DNA of 64,000 nt from Mixophyes australis (Eukaryota; Chordata; Amphibia; Anura; Limnodynastidae): NCBI GenBank assembly GCA_036250195.1, contig JAVHZZ010000003.1, positions 41,451,835 to 41,515,834 of the forward strand, given 5' to 3'. Positions 10,790-23,047 of the stretch are shown piece by piece; position 1 is the stretch's first letter; each line of letters begins with the position of its first letter. A program made the translations under genes and the position numbers. A model generated the notes under the pieces. The model was given only the letters and a program-made list of their open reading frames with translations, was not told the DNA's origin and did no database searches.

Positions 10790-12454
10790 TTTACGATACA
10801 AGAAGCTATTTTATGGTCTAAAACAATAGTTCTGAGACTGCAGCTTGTTCATTCACTAAGAAGAGTGCCCTCAAATTGTGCCTCTGTCCTCAGTCTACGT
10901 CGCTAGTACCTAATGAAATTCATAGACCGCATCCATTTCAATATTGACTCCACCCACAAAATGGCCACCTCCATTATACATAGACAATGGATGAGCTTTA
11001 TTGAGGGCCTGTCATCTATATGACAGGTCCTTTTCTGTTAAGCGGTCTATTTACTGTAGGAAGAAAAACTGGTGTTTTTGCTGGAGATAGGGCCTATCTA
11101 TCACCGGCTATCACCGTCCAATAACCGGCGATAGCGCCCTCCAGCAAACTGATTTGACGCGCTTCTCCCAGCAAAAGTTTCCAAAGCTTATTTAATAAGG
11201 ATCGTGTCAATGCAAACCTCCTGTCGCTATCACCGTCTCCGGATGGGGACAGCAAGGTATATGCTCAGAAAAAAAAGCTTCATATAGTTATTTAAAACTT
11301 TTTTCTCTAATAAGAATGGTGCCATAATTATTCTTTTTTTAAACAATTTTTTTTACAAATTTTTAACTTATAAAAGTCAGGTCATGTGAACCGGCAAAAC
11401 AGGCTCACTGCGGAGCCTATCCCTGGTGAACAGGGTTTTATTTAATCATTCATTTTTTTTTTTATCTATCCAAAGCTTAGACGTAACGAATGGTGACTTA
11501 TCAAAGAGGCGACAGGTCATAGAAATCAAAAGGTAATCTATTTAGAATGCAAAGTATGAATTTGATATAGACGGCAAGATCATAAAACCAGAGCGGGAAC
11601 AAGCTGAGTGTAGCCAAATAGATGGAAATGATTACACAGAAAGAAACATAATACATAGAATAAATCTACCAAAAAACAAGAGTAAACCTGAGCATAGGAC
11701 AAATTGCCCGTTATTTGTTATTGTATATGAAAACATTTAGGTTTTGGCAGCAAAAAAAGCTAAAACAAAATGCTAAACAAAGAAAATATAATTTACATGT
11801 AATTTCATACTTAATTAATCTCATAAATGGGACTGTGTGGAAACAATGTGTATGAGTTTTGACCCTTGTAGTCAGGTCACACCTGGCATTGGTTTATCAG
11901 TTCCCTTTAGTGATTATAATTTGCAGACTGTTCCCCGTCTAAAGACACATCAGTAGTTTGTGGGGCTAGAACCGTCAATACTACACAATAGCGCAATACT
12001 CTGACAGTTGTGAGTCATTTCAGTCTGAGCTGTGAGTAATTTCGGTGCTTAAGCGACTCTCGCCCTCTTTTGTTAACTTTAAAGGAGAGCTGGAACTTAA
12101 ACATTTCACAAGAACCTAAAGTAGTGATAAGAATGAGATTGTCAATTCATCAAGAAAGTTGTCTGGTTTTGCCTTTGGGTTACTGACAAATATTTTGGAC
12201 ATAATTGGCAATTTTGCTGTTGTTCCCAGGTACACCAGCCTTAATGCTTCAGTCTTTCATGTGCCCTGTTCCTGTGAACTGGCCTTTTGGTGGTTGCTGA
12301 CAAATGTGGAAATATGCTGGGATTTCTCCTGTGTGATGTTATGGGCTCATATACTGCAGTTCCACAATCCATTCTATTCAGATATGCGTATAAGTAAGAT
12401 GCCGCTGATTGCGATGTGATCAGACTTTTCCTCCTAATAATGGGAGACTCTAGA
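10790..12454. other. no gene seen; short hairpin near 11090
   Basis: No coding similarity was recognised. Around 11090-11140 'tatcaccggctatcacc' and 'ccggcgatagcg' form a partial hairpin next to 'ggtctatttactg', which suggests the end of a degraded MITE. The stretch 11440-12150 is AT-rich complex DNA. Confidence 0.4.
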
Positions 12455-12615
12455 TCAGTGATGGGTAACAGGGTAACACGGCTGCATGTAGTCCTCCGCG
12501 CCTTCACCTGCGGGCCCCTGCTCGTTCCTTCACTTACTTAACATGACTGCTGAAATATTATTACAGATCAGTGTCTCTCTGACTAAATGTATTGTTGCAT
12601 TGTTACTGAGATTAA

Positions 12616-13157
12616 GGGGTCTATTTATGACACCTGTCCTCTCAGAACAATGGCCATCACATCAGTCAGCACAATTTATCAGGGGGTTAACACAGAGAAT
12701 TCTTCTGACATAACCTACTTTACGCTGTTTAACGCAGTCTCCATAAACTTCTATGGAGACTGGGAACCAAGGTTTACCAAAGGTTAACTGTGCTTTTCAC
12801 CTCCAGCCTTTAAAAACTAACGCCATCTCAAGACGGCATTAGTTTACCTTTTCAATGGAGCTCTATGGACTCCAGTGCCGCCAGAGAAGACACTATTTAT
12901 CCATTGCCAAGTCCTGTCGCTATGTGTAGTAATAGCCAAGCAGGAGTCAGATCCTCCATTTGCCGGCAGCGCTAGGCTGCCTGTGAAGGATTTATTAGGG
13001 CACTGGGGTCGTGAGTTCAAATCCAGACCATGGCCTTATCTGTGTGGAGTTTGTATGTTCTCCCCGTGTTTGCGTGGGTTTCCTCCAGGTGCTCTGGTTT
13101 CCTCCCACACTCCAAAAACATACTGGTAGGTTAATTGGCTGCTATCAAAAATTGACC

Positions 13158-13200
<43 letters not shown>

Positions 13201-13610
13201 TAGGGAATTTAGACTGTAAGCTCCAATGGGGCAGGGACTGATGTGAACGAGTTCTCTGTACAGCGCTGCGGAATCAGTGGCGCTATATAAATAAATGGTG
13301 ATGATGATGATGATTAGTTAATTTGGGAGGAGGTTTTTGCTGGGACTGCTGCGGCCACCAGAGGCGAACTCCCAGGCATGTCCCCTTCTTCCTCTGCCTT
13401 CCACACTGAGCATAAGTCCTGTCATATATATTGCACACAGCATCCTTCTGCAGGTATGCGGGGGACAGACAAGGCAGGGGCAGGCGGTCTTCGCTGCCAC
13501 TGTCCCAGCAAGAGAGGTTTGGTAAATACTGGAGAAAATATAATAATAATTAGAGTAATAATAATAATAGTTTTCTCTAGAGAATGAGACCATGATGATA
13601 AATAGACCCC
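12616..13610. mobile_element. Harbinger-like non-autonomous element with SINE insert
   Basis: The ends are GGGGTCTATTTAT and its inverted complement, ending AATAGACCCC. They are flanked by the 3-bp TSD TAA (12613-12615, 13611-13613). A 3-bp TWA target and G-rich TIRs fit PIF/Harbinger, though other superfamilies with 3-bp TSDs are not excluded. The interior has no transposase. A truncated SINE (13002-13316) is inserted in it. Confidence 0.65.
13002..13316 (+). mobile_element. V-SINE-like SINE, 5' truncated
   Basis: It starts within the tRNA-like head ('gcactggggtcgtgag'), keeps the full V-type core and ends 'ggcgctatataaataaatgg' and a GATG run. A (GT)n microsatellite occupies 13161-13196. 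It lies inside the Harbinger-like element, so it is the younger insertion. Confidence 0.9.
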
Positions 13611-13774
13611 TAAGTGTAATGTGCGGCCCTTCTGAAGGTTAAAGAGCAGCCCCTGAAGTAAAGCAGATTGCTTATTACAGCTCTAGATGGACATAAAGTT
13701 TGGGATAGCTGTTTTGGGTTATTCCATGGAGAGTGCCTGCTGAATCTATGAACAATGTAAATTTAAAAAGATTT

Positions 13775-13795
13775 GGGGGGGGGGGGGGGGGGGGG
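13775..13795. repeat. poly-G run
   Basis: An uninterrupted run of about 21 G residues is followed by 'tatatttatcaatagg'. Exact length is often unreliable in assemblies. Confidence 0.9.
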
Positions 13796-13848
13796 TATAT
13801 TTATCAATAGGTGATAACCAAAAATTCTCAAGTCTCAAGTCTCAGGCA

Positions 13849-14008
13849 GGGGTATATCTACTAAACTGCAGGTTTGAAAATGTGGAGATGTTGCCTATAG
13901 CAACCAATCAGATTCTAGCTTTCATTTATTTAGTGCATTCTACAAAATGGCAGCTAGAATCTGATTGGTTGCCACTTTTTCAAACCCGCAGTTTAGTAAA
14001 TATACCCC
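13849..14008. mobile_element. palindromic MITE (family P), copy 1
   Basis: The whole element is a long inverted repeat: GGGGTATATCTACTAAACTG ... with 'gcaaccaatcagattctagct' on the left arm and its complement on the right, ending AGTAAATATACCCC. Other copies are at 31592-31766 and 46978-47150, with a cousin at 35813-35993. It has no coding capacity and could fold into a near full-length hairpin RNA if transcribed. Confidence 0.9.
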
Positions 14009-14759
14009 TCAGTCACCAAGATGCGTTGACACTCTGCCTGCCACTGACTTCGTATGCCCCATTCATGGGCACAATCTCCTCTCACCCTGCCCGACCTGGC
14101 CCCCGGCTGCTGCCACATCCACCTACTACAGGCCGCGGCTTGGGTCTACTATCTGGCTGGTGTACTATGTGGCTAGGGTCTACTATATGGCATATGGCAT
14201 ATCTCCAATGCTGCTACCTCTTGCTGTCTCAGGCTGGGCTCTTATCTCAGGTCCTTCTGCCTCCAGTTGTCCCTGGCTCTAGTTGTCTTGATGCTGCCTG
14301 CTGTTTCCTGCTGGATGTCGCCTACTGTTCCTGCTCTGGCTCCCCACCATAACCTCCTACTCCAGGACCTGGTGCGGGCCCACTCTCCATCTGGCTTGTC
14401 CTCCTCTGGTCCTGATGCCTTCTTAGTCTTCCTGATTCAGATTCCTGTTCCAGCTAATCCCTGATCACATCTCTGGTCCATATACTAATTACTGGATATT
14501 ATGGTGCAAATTACATTGTAATCACTCAATATAACACACGTGGCCACCCTCTGTCCACGTACTGGGCCAACATATGTGGCCACCATCTGTTCCCCTTGTG
14601 GCTTCACTACCCCCTACCCAGCAGCTCCACTTTTGCTGTCCCTGCATCTGGTCTCACCAGGTCTACACTCCCTGCACCTGAACTCACCTGGTCTGTGTCT
14701 GATTCTGTACCATTTATAGCTTTACCTGATTGCTATCACTTTGCATTTACCGTTTTATC
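14009..14759 (+). other. pyrimidine-rich region, possible LINE 5' part
   Basis: The C/T-rich sequence encodes scattered Pro/Ser/Leu-rich frames. It becomes continuous with 17475 onward once the hAT at 14760-17466 is removed, as its TSD shows. It may be the 5' region of the LINE whose ORF2 lies at 18050-20650. No diagnostic ORF1 motif is visible, so this is only an inference. Confidence 0.35.
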
Positions 14760-15499
14760 TAGAGATGGTCACTGACCCCCGTGTTTTGGTTTTGGATTCG
14801 GTTTTGGATCTGGATTACCGTCGTGTTTTGGTTTTGGTTTTGGTTTTGCAAAACCGCCATTGCGTGTTTTGGTTTTGGTTTTGGTTTTGTTTGGTTTTGT
14901 TTTGCTATTTTGTTGGAAAATCCATGTTTTTGTGCCTAAAATAACCCAATTTAGTGCTCCAACTGTTTTAGAGATAAGTAATCTAATTGTTGAGGTAATA
15001 AATCATCCAAAAAAACAGTTTAATTCTTTGTTGGTAGGCCTTCATTTATTCTACACACAAAACAGATTGTCTTCCTCTCCATCTATGCATATTGGCAATG
15101 CAGCCATCGTCTTTGGATGTATATTACACCCTACACTTATACTTAAATATGTAAAGAAATGGAAAAAGACAGTTTGCTTTCTGTCTCTATAGGCCCCCCT
15201 CCACTTTTTAAAAAAAAAAAAAAAAAAATTCAGCCATTATAGACTGTACAATATTAATTGACATGGAGAAAGCCAGTTTGGTTTTTGTCTCTCTAGGCCC
15301 CCCTCCACTTGTATAAAATACTAATAAATTCAGCCGTTATAGACTGTACAATAAAAATTGAAATGGACAAAGGCAGTTTGGTATCTGTCTGCATCAGATC
15401 CTCTCTCCACTAGGAGTAAAATAGAAAACTATTCAGCCGTTATATAATCTAGAATATAAATAGAAATTGAGAAAGGCAATTTGGTATCTGTCTGCATCA

Positions 15500-16091
15500 T
15501 AATCATCAACATCATCATTAGCGCCCTCGTCGCCTACACAAATCTCCCCCTCATCCTCTTCTAATTCCAAAGTGGCATCCTCAATTTGGGTATCACCGGC
15601 TACACTCGGGCTATTAAGGCACACATCAGCAGAATGCTCACGATTAGACATCCCACTGTTGGATGGACTCTCCACAGGGATTGTTGTCATTTGTGAATCA
15701 GAGCAAATATTCTCCTGTAATGCCTCACTGTTATCTTGCAGCTCAGCTTTGACGCGTAACAGTAGTTGTGCACCAATTGTAGGCTGGGTAACTTTTTGGG
15801 ATCTGCCACTAATAGCCAAAGGTGAAGGCCTCATTCTCTCTTTGCCACTGCGTGTGTAGAATGGCATGCTTGCAATTTTTTTTTTATCGTCACTTAACTT
15901 TTGCTCAGTTACACTTCTTTTTCGCTTCAATACAGTAAATTTTTTTTTGTTTTTTGTTTTTTGCACTAATTTGAAAACACTTGTTGTTTGACATCGCCTT
16001 GGCCAGATGACGTACTGGGAACACTAACATCAGGACTGGTGACAGAACCTGGTTGCTCATTTAGATCATATGTGGACTGCTTTGAATCCAT
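15500..16091 (-). pseudogene. family-2 hAT transposase N-terminal remnant
   Basis: Read on the minus strand, an ATG at 16091 opens MDSKQSTYDLNEQ and runs into the same N-terminus as the copy at 24881. A 1-bp deletion near 15977 ('caacaagtg' against 'caacagagtg') shifts the frame. After it the frame from 15966 continues through 'MPFYTRSGKERMRPSPLA' and an acidic stretch, then leaves homology near 15510 at the deletion junction. This copy preserves the ATG that the longer copy has lost. It is non-functional. Confidence 0.9.
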
Positions 16092-16118
16092 TCTGAGCGC
16101 AAACCACTGGGGAGTGCT

Positions 16119-17110
16119 AAAAATTATTTAGTAGATTCTGCTGACAGTTATGACTTTTGACAGCCAGAAATATTAATGCACAATTATGGGGGACACCCCA
16201 AAAACACTGAGGAGTGCTAAAAATTATTGAGTAGATACTGCTGACAGATATGACTTTTGACAGCCAGAAATATTAATGCACAATTAGGGAGGACACCCCA
16301 AAAACACTGAGGAGTGCTAAAAATTATTTAGTAGATACTGCTGACAGATATGACTTTTGACAGCCAGAAATATTAATGCACAATTAGGGAGGACACCCCA
16401 AAAACACTGAGGAGTGCTAAAAATTATTGAGTAGATACTGCTGACAGATATGACTTTTGACAGCCAGAAATATTAATGCACAATTAGGGAGGACACCCCA
16501 AAAACACTGAGGAGTGCTAAAAATTATTGAGTAGATACTGCTGACAGATATGACTTTTGACAGCCAGAAATATTAATGCACAATTAGGGAGGACACCCCA
16601 AAAACACTGAGGAGTGCTAAAAATTATTGAGTAGATACTGCTGACAGATATGACTTTTGACAGCCAGAAATATTAATGCACAATTAGGGAGGACACCCCA
16701 AAAACACTGAGGAGTGCTAAAAATTATTGAGTAGATACTGCTGACAGATATGACTTTTGACAGCCAGAAATATTAATGCACAATTAGGGAGGACACCCCA
16801 AAAACACTGAGGAGTGCTAAAAATTATTGAGTAGATACTGCTGACAGATATGACTTTTGACAGCCAGAAATATTAATGCACAATTAGGGAGGACACCCCA
16901 AAAACACTGAGGAGTGCTAAAAATTATTTAGTAGATACTGCTGACAGATATGACTTTTGACAGCCAGAAATATTAATGCACAATTAGGGAGGACACCCCA
17001 AAAACACTGAGGTGTGCTACAAATTATTTAGTAGATACTGCTGACAGATATGACTTTTGACAGCCAGAAATATTAATGCACAATTATGGGGGACACCCCA
17101 AAAGCGCTGG
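16119..17110 (-). repeat. 100-bp tandem array (family-2 5' UTR repeat)
   Basis: About ten head-to-tail units of exactly 100 bp include 'ctgacagatatgactttt' and 'ttaatgcacaattaggga'. The interior units are nearly identical and the outer ones more diverged, as expected from unequal exchange. It is the reverse complement of the array at 23048-24865 and lies between the promoter end and the transposase ATG. Confidence 0.97.
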
Positions 17111-17269
17111 GGAGTGCCAAATATGAAGAAAAAATAATAAACCTCTATCCTCCTCTCTGCACTAGCGATTTTGGTTAGAGCAATTGCAAGAACAATATTG
17201 TATTCTCTGTCCCTGCTCTAATTAGCCTATGACTACACCCTGCTCTCTCCCTCTGTCAAATGGCGATGG

Positions 17270-17466
17270 ATTGCTGTGGAGGCGTGTATTTATAAAGTTG
17301 AAGTATCGCGAGAACCGAGTCCCGAGATCCGACGACGTCACAATGACGTTCGGCCTCGATTTGGATTCGGAATGGGCGGGAGAGTACCGAGCTGCTCAGC
17401 TCGGTACTCGGATACCCAAAGTTCGGGTGGGTTCGGTTCTCGGAGAACCGGACCCGCCCATCTCTA
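17270..17466 (-). promoter_or_regulatory. family-2 hAT promoter-like terminus
   Basis: On the minus strand it reads: terminus, CRE-like 'gtcattgtgacgtcg', TCTCGCGATA, then TATAAAT about ten bases on. The layout matches 22706-22960 base for base over most of its length. It would have driven leftward transcription through the 100-bp array into the transposase. Confidence 0.65.
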
Positions 17467-17474
17467 GTTTTATC

Positions 17475-20400
17475 CCACCTCTGCACTTCTGGTTGTTATC
17501 CTATTTGCACTGCCTGGCACTATCGCTGTATCTTATTGTTATCATTTTGGCTATTTAGTTTTTATTGTTGTTTTTGTATTTACTGTTTTATCCTGTTCTG
17601 GTTGCCTCTGATGCTCCGTGCACCTGTGTCTATAGTCTGACCTCTCATCCTGTACCTTCCCCCCCCTGGTACCACTACCTCTCTACTACCCTGTTTCTAC
17701 TACCTTGTCACTACCTGACTTTCCTCCCATTCTTTTTCTCGCACGTCACATCCCCATTCCCAGCCAACTCTCATACACCTCTCGTCCACTCCCGGCCTAT
17801 TCTCCCTGTTCCCTCCCCTCCATTTTGTTTTCCCAGTTCCCTCCCCTCCATCTTTTCTTTTTTTCTCCCTCCTCTCCTTGTCTCTCACCATGCCTTCTCC
17901 CTCCAGTCCTATACCCATCCTTATCCCTGGCCCCCTTCCCTACCCCAACCATAACCCTCCCTCATGCTCCAGCAACCCTTTCAATCTCAGCCATATATCC
18001 CCTCTTTCCACCCTCCTCTTCTCCTGTGCCCTCTAGAACTCCAGATCTGACAGTAAACTCCCGACTATCCATCTTCAAATCATTTAACCTCCTTGTCATC
18101 ACCGAAAAGTGGATCTCGTCTACCGATGCTATTTCTCCCGCTGTTCTCTTCCATGGGGTCTTCTCCTTCACCCATTCCACCAGACCGAATAACCGTCCAG
18201 CCTCCTTTCCCCCAAATGTATGTTTCTGGTCATTTCCACTGTGCCCTCCCTCTCTCTCTCCTCCTTTGAAGTTCACACTATTTGTCTATTTTACCCTATC
18301 CAACTCCGTGTCTCAGTCATTTACCGCCCCCCTGGCCCCACTTCCCTTTTTCTGGAAAACTTTGCTGCCTGGCTTCCTCGCTACCTTTCCTTTGACCTGA
18401 CTTGCCATCATACTAGGCAACTTTAGCATCCCTATTGATAACCCCACTGACCCTGCCAAATTTAACTTCTCGCCTTTTCTTACTCCTTCGGCCTCTCTCA
18501 ATGGACCTCTTCCCCCACTCACTGCCTTGCTCACTCCCTGTACCTTGTGTTCTCTCATCAATGTGGTCTTTCGGACTTCTCTAACTCTCCCTTCCCAATC
18601 TCTGACCACCATCTCCTCTCCTTCACTCTGTCCTTCTCCCCTGCTCCCCCCAGCCTAAAACTACCTTCACTAGGCGCAAACTTGATGCTCTGGACCTTAC
18701 CTCTTCCTCCTGCTCTCTCAGATCTCTTCTTTTCCCTCATCCCTCCCTGGTCTTCCCTACCACAGCTACCTCTCTGTATAACCATACTCTCTCAACTGCC
18801 CTGGATACTGTCGCCCATACCGCTTCTGTCCGCCATCGTCTCTTAATTCCCCAAAGTAGGCACTCCAAATCCACCTGCTTCCTTCAGAAGTGCAGTCGTG
18901 TTGCTGAAAGCTTCTGGAGGAAATCTCGCTCCCTGGCTGACTTCCTTCACTTTAAGTATATTCTCTCTTCCTACTACTCTGCCCTCTTCCTCGCTAAACA
19001 ATCTTTCTTTAAATGTCTCATTTGTTCTCAGTCCTCTAATCCCCACAGTCTCTTTGCCATATTCACCTCCCCTCCTATCCCACTCTCCCTCTCTGCTACA
19101 GACTTCTCCCCCTTTTTCTCCAGCAAAATTGTAGCCATCAGACTTGACATCTCCTCTTCCCTTCCCTCTTCTGCCATTCTCCTCGCTCCACATTCCTCCA
19201 ACAACCAATCCTGGTGCTCCTTCCGCCCTACTACGGGTGATGAAGTCCACTCCCTCATTCTTTCCTCTCCACCATCTACCTGCCACCTGGATCCCATCCC
19301 CTCTCACCTTCCTCACTCTCTCTCCCCCACTGTGTGCTCCAATTTAGCTCACTGCTTCAACCTGTCTCTCTCCACTGGCATGGTCCCTACCGCCTTCAAA
19401 CATGCCCTTATCTCTCTCATTCTAAAAAAAACTATTTTGATCCCACCTTACTCGCTAACTACTGCCCCATTTCACTTCTCCCCTTTGCCTCTAAACTACT
19501 CGAGCGGATTGTCTGCAACCTCCTCAACAGTCACCTTTCAGATAATTCCCTCCTCGACCCTCTCATATCAGGTTTCCAGCCCCTGCACTCCACTGAAATC
19601 GCCCTTGCCAAAGTAACCAATGACCTCCTCTTTGCTAAATCCAGGGGTCACTTCTCCCTGCTCATCCTCCTGGATCTCTCCATGGCCTTTGACACTGTGG
19701 ACCACCCCCTGCTTCTGCAGACCCTTCTTCCTCTCGGCCTCTCTGGCACTGTACTCAGTTGGTTCACCTCACACTTTGCCAACCGCTCCTTCTGTGTTTC
19801 CACCCTCGACTCTTCCTCTCCCCCTCCGCCCTTCCCGTTGGAGTCCCTCAGGGCTCTGTTATCGGCCCTCTTCTACTTCCCGGGGCAATCTCATCTCTTG
19901 CTTTGGTCTCCAGTACCACCTCTATGCCAATGATATTCAACTCTACATCTCTTCTCCTGACCACCCCCCCATCCTCCTCTCTTGTGTTTCTGACTGCTTT
20001 TCCACCATGTCCTCCTGGATGTCTTCACGTTTTCTCAAAATCAACATTGCTAATACTGAACTCATTGTATTCGCTCCTTCCAATTCTTCACCCCACCTTG
20101 CTCTTTCCATTGATGTTAATAATACAACCATCTCTCCTGTTTCCCAAATCCGCTGTCTGGGTGTCACCTTTGACTCCTCTCTCTCTTCTGCCCCCAACAT
20201 TCAATATCTTGCCCAATTCTGTCGTTTCTAACTACAGAATGTTGCCTGCATCCGGCTCTTCCTTTCTCAGCAAGCCGCCAAAACCATTATCCATGCTCTC
20301 ATAATTTTCCACTTCGATTTCTGCAACCTTCTCCTCACCAGCCTCCCTCACTCCCATCTTGCTCCCCTTCACTCTATTCTCAATGCAGCAGCGAGACTCA

Positions 20401-20654
20401 GCTTACTTTTATGCCGCTCTTTCTCTGCATCCCCTCTCTGTCTTGCCCTACATTGGCTCCCTTTCCCCTACAGAATCCTCTTTAAACTCCTCACCGTCAC
20501 CTACAAGGCCCTCTCCCATTCTACTGTCGCCTCTACACCCCTCTGATTACTCCATCCCACACCAGAATTCAAGATTTCTCCTGTGCTGCCCCCCTTCACT
20601 GGAACAATCTCCCTCGCTCCATCCATCTGTCCCCTAATCTGAGCACCTTCAAAC
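17475..20654 (+). mobile_element. L2/CR1-like LINE body, segment 1
   Basis: This C/T-rich non-LTR retrotransposon has a degraded ORF2. Around 18060-18200 a frame reads 'FNLLVITEKWISSTD' and 'HGVFSFTHSTRPNNR', typical of the apurinic endonuclease domain of L2/CR1 elements. The reverse transcriptase follows at 19380-20650. The element is interrupted at 20654 by a hAT, continues at 22192-22457, and its tail is displaced to about 31767-31868. Several frameshifts make it inactive. Confidence 0.8.
19334..20650 (+). pseudogene. LINE reverse transcriptase, frameshifted
   Basis: RT motifs are in order but in different frames. '[19 protein letters not shown]' and '[16 protein letters not shown]' (motif A Asp) share one frame to about 19840. 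'[12 protein letters not shown]' (motif B) lies in a second frame near 19840-19875. '[13 protein letters not shown]' (about 19923) lies in a third, where the usual YADD catalytic box has changed to YAND. 'RCLGVTFDSSLS' follows near 20155. The C-terminal 'LLTVTYKALSHST' type motif continues near 20490. At least two frameshifts plus loss of a catalytic Asp make this a dead copy. Confidence 0.88.
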
Positions 20655-21239
20655 TAGGGATGCTCAGGTTTGATTTTCTAAAAACAACCCCCCCCCCCCC
20701 CTTCCTCACAAAAATCCCAAATCCGAGTCGGCACGGTACTTTCCCTCTTCCTTGGAGGAAAAACATCACTGCCGCATCATTAGATCTCGTGTGTTTTGTA
20801 TTTCATAAGTACCTCCCTCCCCCGGAGATCCGGCACCATTGCTCACACAGAAACAGGAGTAGTAGTGTTCTTGTCACTCTCCAGTCTCCGGTGCCATAGC
20901 TCTGTGCCATTTCTCACATAGAAACAAAAGGTGTAGCAGTGTTCTTGTCCCTCTGCAGTCCCCAGTGCCATTGCTCAGTGCCATCGATATGGATCATGAA
21001 CAGTCGACAGAAGATCAGGAGCTCTAACCAGCTGCTGGCACCAGTCATAATGATATTAGTCCTTCTTCGTCATCTACTAAAGCCTATGCTCAATGGCATA
21101 GTGGGTTTAAGTCAGGGAAAATTTAATTCATTAAACAAGCTTTTACATTGGTAAAGAGCAAAACATGTCTCTAATAAAGGGAAAGTTTACGTAGAAAAAC
21201 ATAAAATTGTCAACATGTCATTCTACCCAAAATAACAAC

Positions 21240-21610
21240 AAGCAGTCCAGCATCAGCTAGCTCCCTTCTCTCAGTTAGATCCCAGCACCTGCAATCTACA
21301 CTGTCATAATCCTCACACTCATCAGTGTGTACATCATCCTCACACAATATTAATTCATTCCTGTTGGAATCCACCATTACAGAAGTCTCTGTACTTTGTT
21401 GTAATTGCCAGTAAAGGCCTCCCTTGTGGAATTTGTAGTTCATCTTACGGCAGAGCTGTCACGATTTTTGGCCAATTCTTGTAGACCAGACCAGATGTCA
21501 AAATGTTATCCTGACTCATCTGCATCCCCACTGGGTCTCTTGGGAAAGCAAACTTTTTTCCTAGCAGCAGTTGCCTGAGAAACTGAAGGAAGAGATGTCA
21601 TCATAGAAAA
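21240..21610 (-). pseudogene. hAT transposase C-terminal fragments
   Basis: Two separated pieces are visible on the minus strand: 'SLPSVSQATAARKKVCFPKR' (about 21600-21540) and 'MNYKFHKGGL' plus the acidic tail 'ILCEDDVHTDEC' (about 21443-21290). They correspond to stretches just before and just after the dimerisation domain of the family-2 protein. The domain itself (SERVFS...) has been deleted. Confidence 0.85.
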
Positions 21611-21756
21611 AATAATGGCGCTGGGTAAGTAATGACCATCCAAATAAGCTGAGGCTAATAGTAAAATCCAAATACAAAATTTAATATACCACACAAATCA
21701 TATAGATAGAAAAAAAACAAATAGTCCAGCATCAGCTAGGTCCCTTCTTTTGGACC

Positions 21757-21965
21757 CAGGTACACTCCTGAATTTACCAATACATTAACAGAAGCTTGCA
21801 AACATGAGTATTGCCATCTTTGGTGCAATCTATTCACTGCGCTGACTTATGTACAGTAATCTGTATAAATGAACAGACTATATAACAAGCATAATCTGCT
21901 TCTTTTATGCAGATGTGGTGTACAAATCTGTCTGTCTTGTGCAACTAATAGGGCTAGGTAACAGC
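21757..21965 (-). repeat. dispersed repeat shared with 32396-32608
   Basis: About 210 bp match 32396-32608 in opposite orientation, including 'gcaaacatgagtattgcc', 'cagtaatctgtataaatg' and 'aagcataatctgcttctttt'. Here it lies inside the family-3 hAT. The second copy is in otherwise unassigned DNA, which suggests a fragment of the same hAT family or an independent repeat. Confidence 0.85.
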
Positions 21966-22191
21966 TCGCTGCAGTGGACGAAAATAATATTGTGACCTGT
22001 GAGGTGTTCAAAATTGACTGGAAATATCTGGAAATTAGTATTATTGAAGTTAATAATAATGTAGCAACAAAGAAAGATTCAAAACCAAAACACGTGAGGG
22101 CGGTTTTGCCAAAGCCAAAATTAACATACAAAGTTGATACAGATCCAAACCAAAACCAAAACTAAAGCATGGGGGTAAGTGAACATCTCTA

Positions 22192-22449
22192 CTTCAAATG
22201 GGCTCTCAAAACTCATCTGTTCCTTCATGCCTATCAGTCATCCACCTAACTTTCATCACCCTTGGTCTCCCTACCTCCGACTTCCCGGTCTCCTGTTGCG
22301 CTTGAACCCCTCCACTGACTCCTCTCATGCCTGCTGTCTGTTTCCCCTCCCTTTATTATGCAAGCTCTTATGAGCAGGGCCCTCTTCCCTTCTTTACATT
22401 TCTTCTTCTCCAATGTCACTGTACTTGCTATGTTTGGAGCTTTTGGAGT
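22192..22449 (+). mobile_element. LINE segment 2 (3' UTR)
   Basis: This continues the LINE after the family-3 hAT: 'tcaaatgggctctcaaaac' (the 'FKxxLKTHLF' end of ORF2), then 'gcaagctcttatgagcaggg' and further L2-type 3' UTR. It stops where the palindromic MITE and CA-rich hAT begin. The remaining tail reappears at 31767. Confidence 0.82.
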
Positions 22450-22514
22450 CTTGCGGGCAGAGCCGGATTTACACCTCATGGGGCCCTAGGCAAGATATCG
22501 GTTTGGGCCCCCCC

Positions 22515-22705
22515 TTCACACACACAGTGGCTCCTCACACACACACACACAGTGGCCCCTCACACACTCACAGTGGCCCCTCACACACACACACATAATA
22601 CACGCACGCAGTGGCCCCTCACACACACACACATAATACACGGACGCAGTGGCCCCTCACACACACATAATACACGGACGCAGTGGCCCCTCACACACAC
22701 ATAAT
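22515..22705. repeat. CA-rich VNTR, left part
   Basis: Units contain 'cagtggcccctcacacacac' and 'ataatacacggacg'. The array is interrupted after 'acataat' by the family-2 hAT, whose TSD is part of a repeat unit. It resumes at 29056. Confidence 0.95.
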
Positions 22706-22960
22706 TAGAGATGGGCGGGTCCGGTTCTCCGAGAACCGAACCCACCCGAACTTTGGGTATCCGAGTACCGAGCTGAGCAGCTCTGTACTCTCCCGCCCAT
22801 TCCGAATCCAAATCGAGGCCGAACGTCATTGTGACGTCGTCGGATCTCGGGACTCGGTTCTCGCGATACTTCAACTTTATAAATACACGCCTCCACAGCA
22901 ATCCATCGCCATTTGACAGAGGGAGAGAGCAGGGTGTAGTCATAGGCTAATTAGAGCAGG
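22706..22960 (+). promoter_or_regulatory. family-2 hAT promoter-like region
   Basis: From the terminus inward: an imperfect palindrome around the TIR ('ggttctccgagaacc'), CRE-like 'acgtcattgtgacgtcg' (22824-22840), TCTCGCGATA (22859-22868), TATAAAT (22878-22884), then a purine-rich stretch as a likely start region. The order and spacing recur in family-1 elements. Function is inferred from motif order, not shown. Confidence 0.65.
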
Positions 22961-23047
22961 GACAGAGAATACAATATTTTTCTTGCAATTGCTCTAACCA
23001 AAATCGCTAGTGCAGAGAGGAGGATAGAGGTTTATTATTTTTTCTTC

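Larger units (their letters stand above)
14760..17466 (-). mobile_element. non-autonomous hAT, family 2 (deletion derivative)
   Basis: The element is 2,707 bp with a perfect 8-bp TSD GTTTTATC (14752-14759, 17467-17474). Its ends are TAGAGATGGTC and, inverted, TAGAGATGGGC. It is an inverted, internally deleted version of the element at 22706-29055. It keeps the 3' terminal part (14760-15430), about 200 transposase codons, ten units of the 100-bp array and the promoter terminus. Loss of the BED finger onward removes all catalytic function. Confidence 0.95.
20655..22191 (-). mobile_element. non-autonomous hAT, family 3 (inside LINE)
   Basis: The element is 1,537 bp with ends TAGGGATGCTC and, inverted, TAGAGATGTTC. 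The flanking 8-mers CTTCAAAC (20647-20654) and CTTCAAAT (22192-22199) match at 7 of 8. Removing it restores the LINE sequence. On the minus strand it keeps a fragment of hAT transposase C-terminus around 21230-21440 ('NELILCEDDVHTDECEDYD', matching the end of the family-2 protein) and 'ARKKVCFPKR' near 21550. It is an independent deletion derivative of a family-2 relative. Confidence 0.88.

Noticed and set aside
17565..18400. Proline/serine-rich protein-coding frames
   Set aside because: C/T-rich LINE sequence with frames shifting repeatedly. Only endonuclease-like pieces are recognisable and they are broken.
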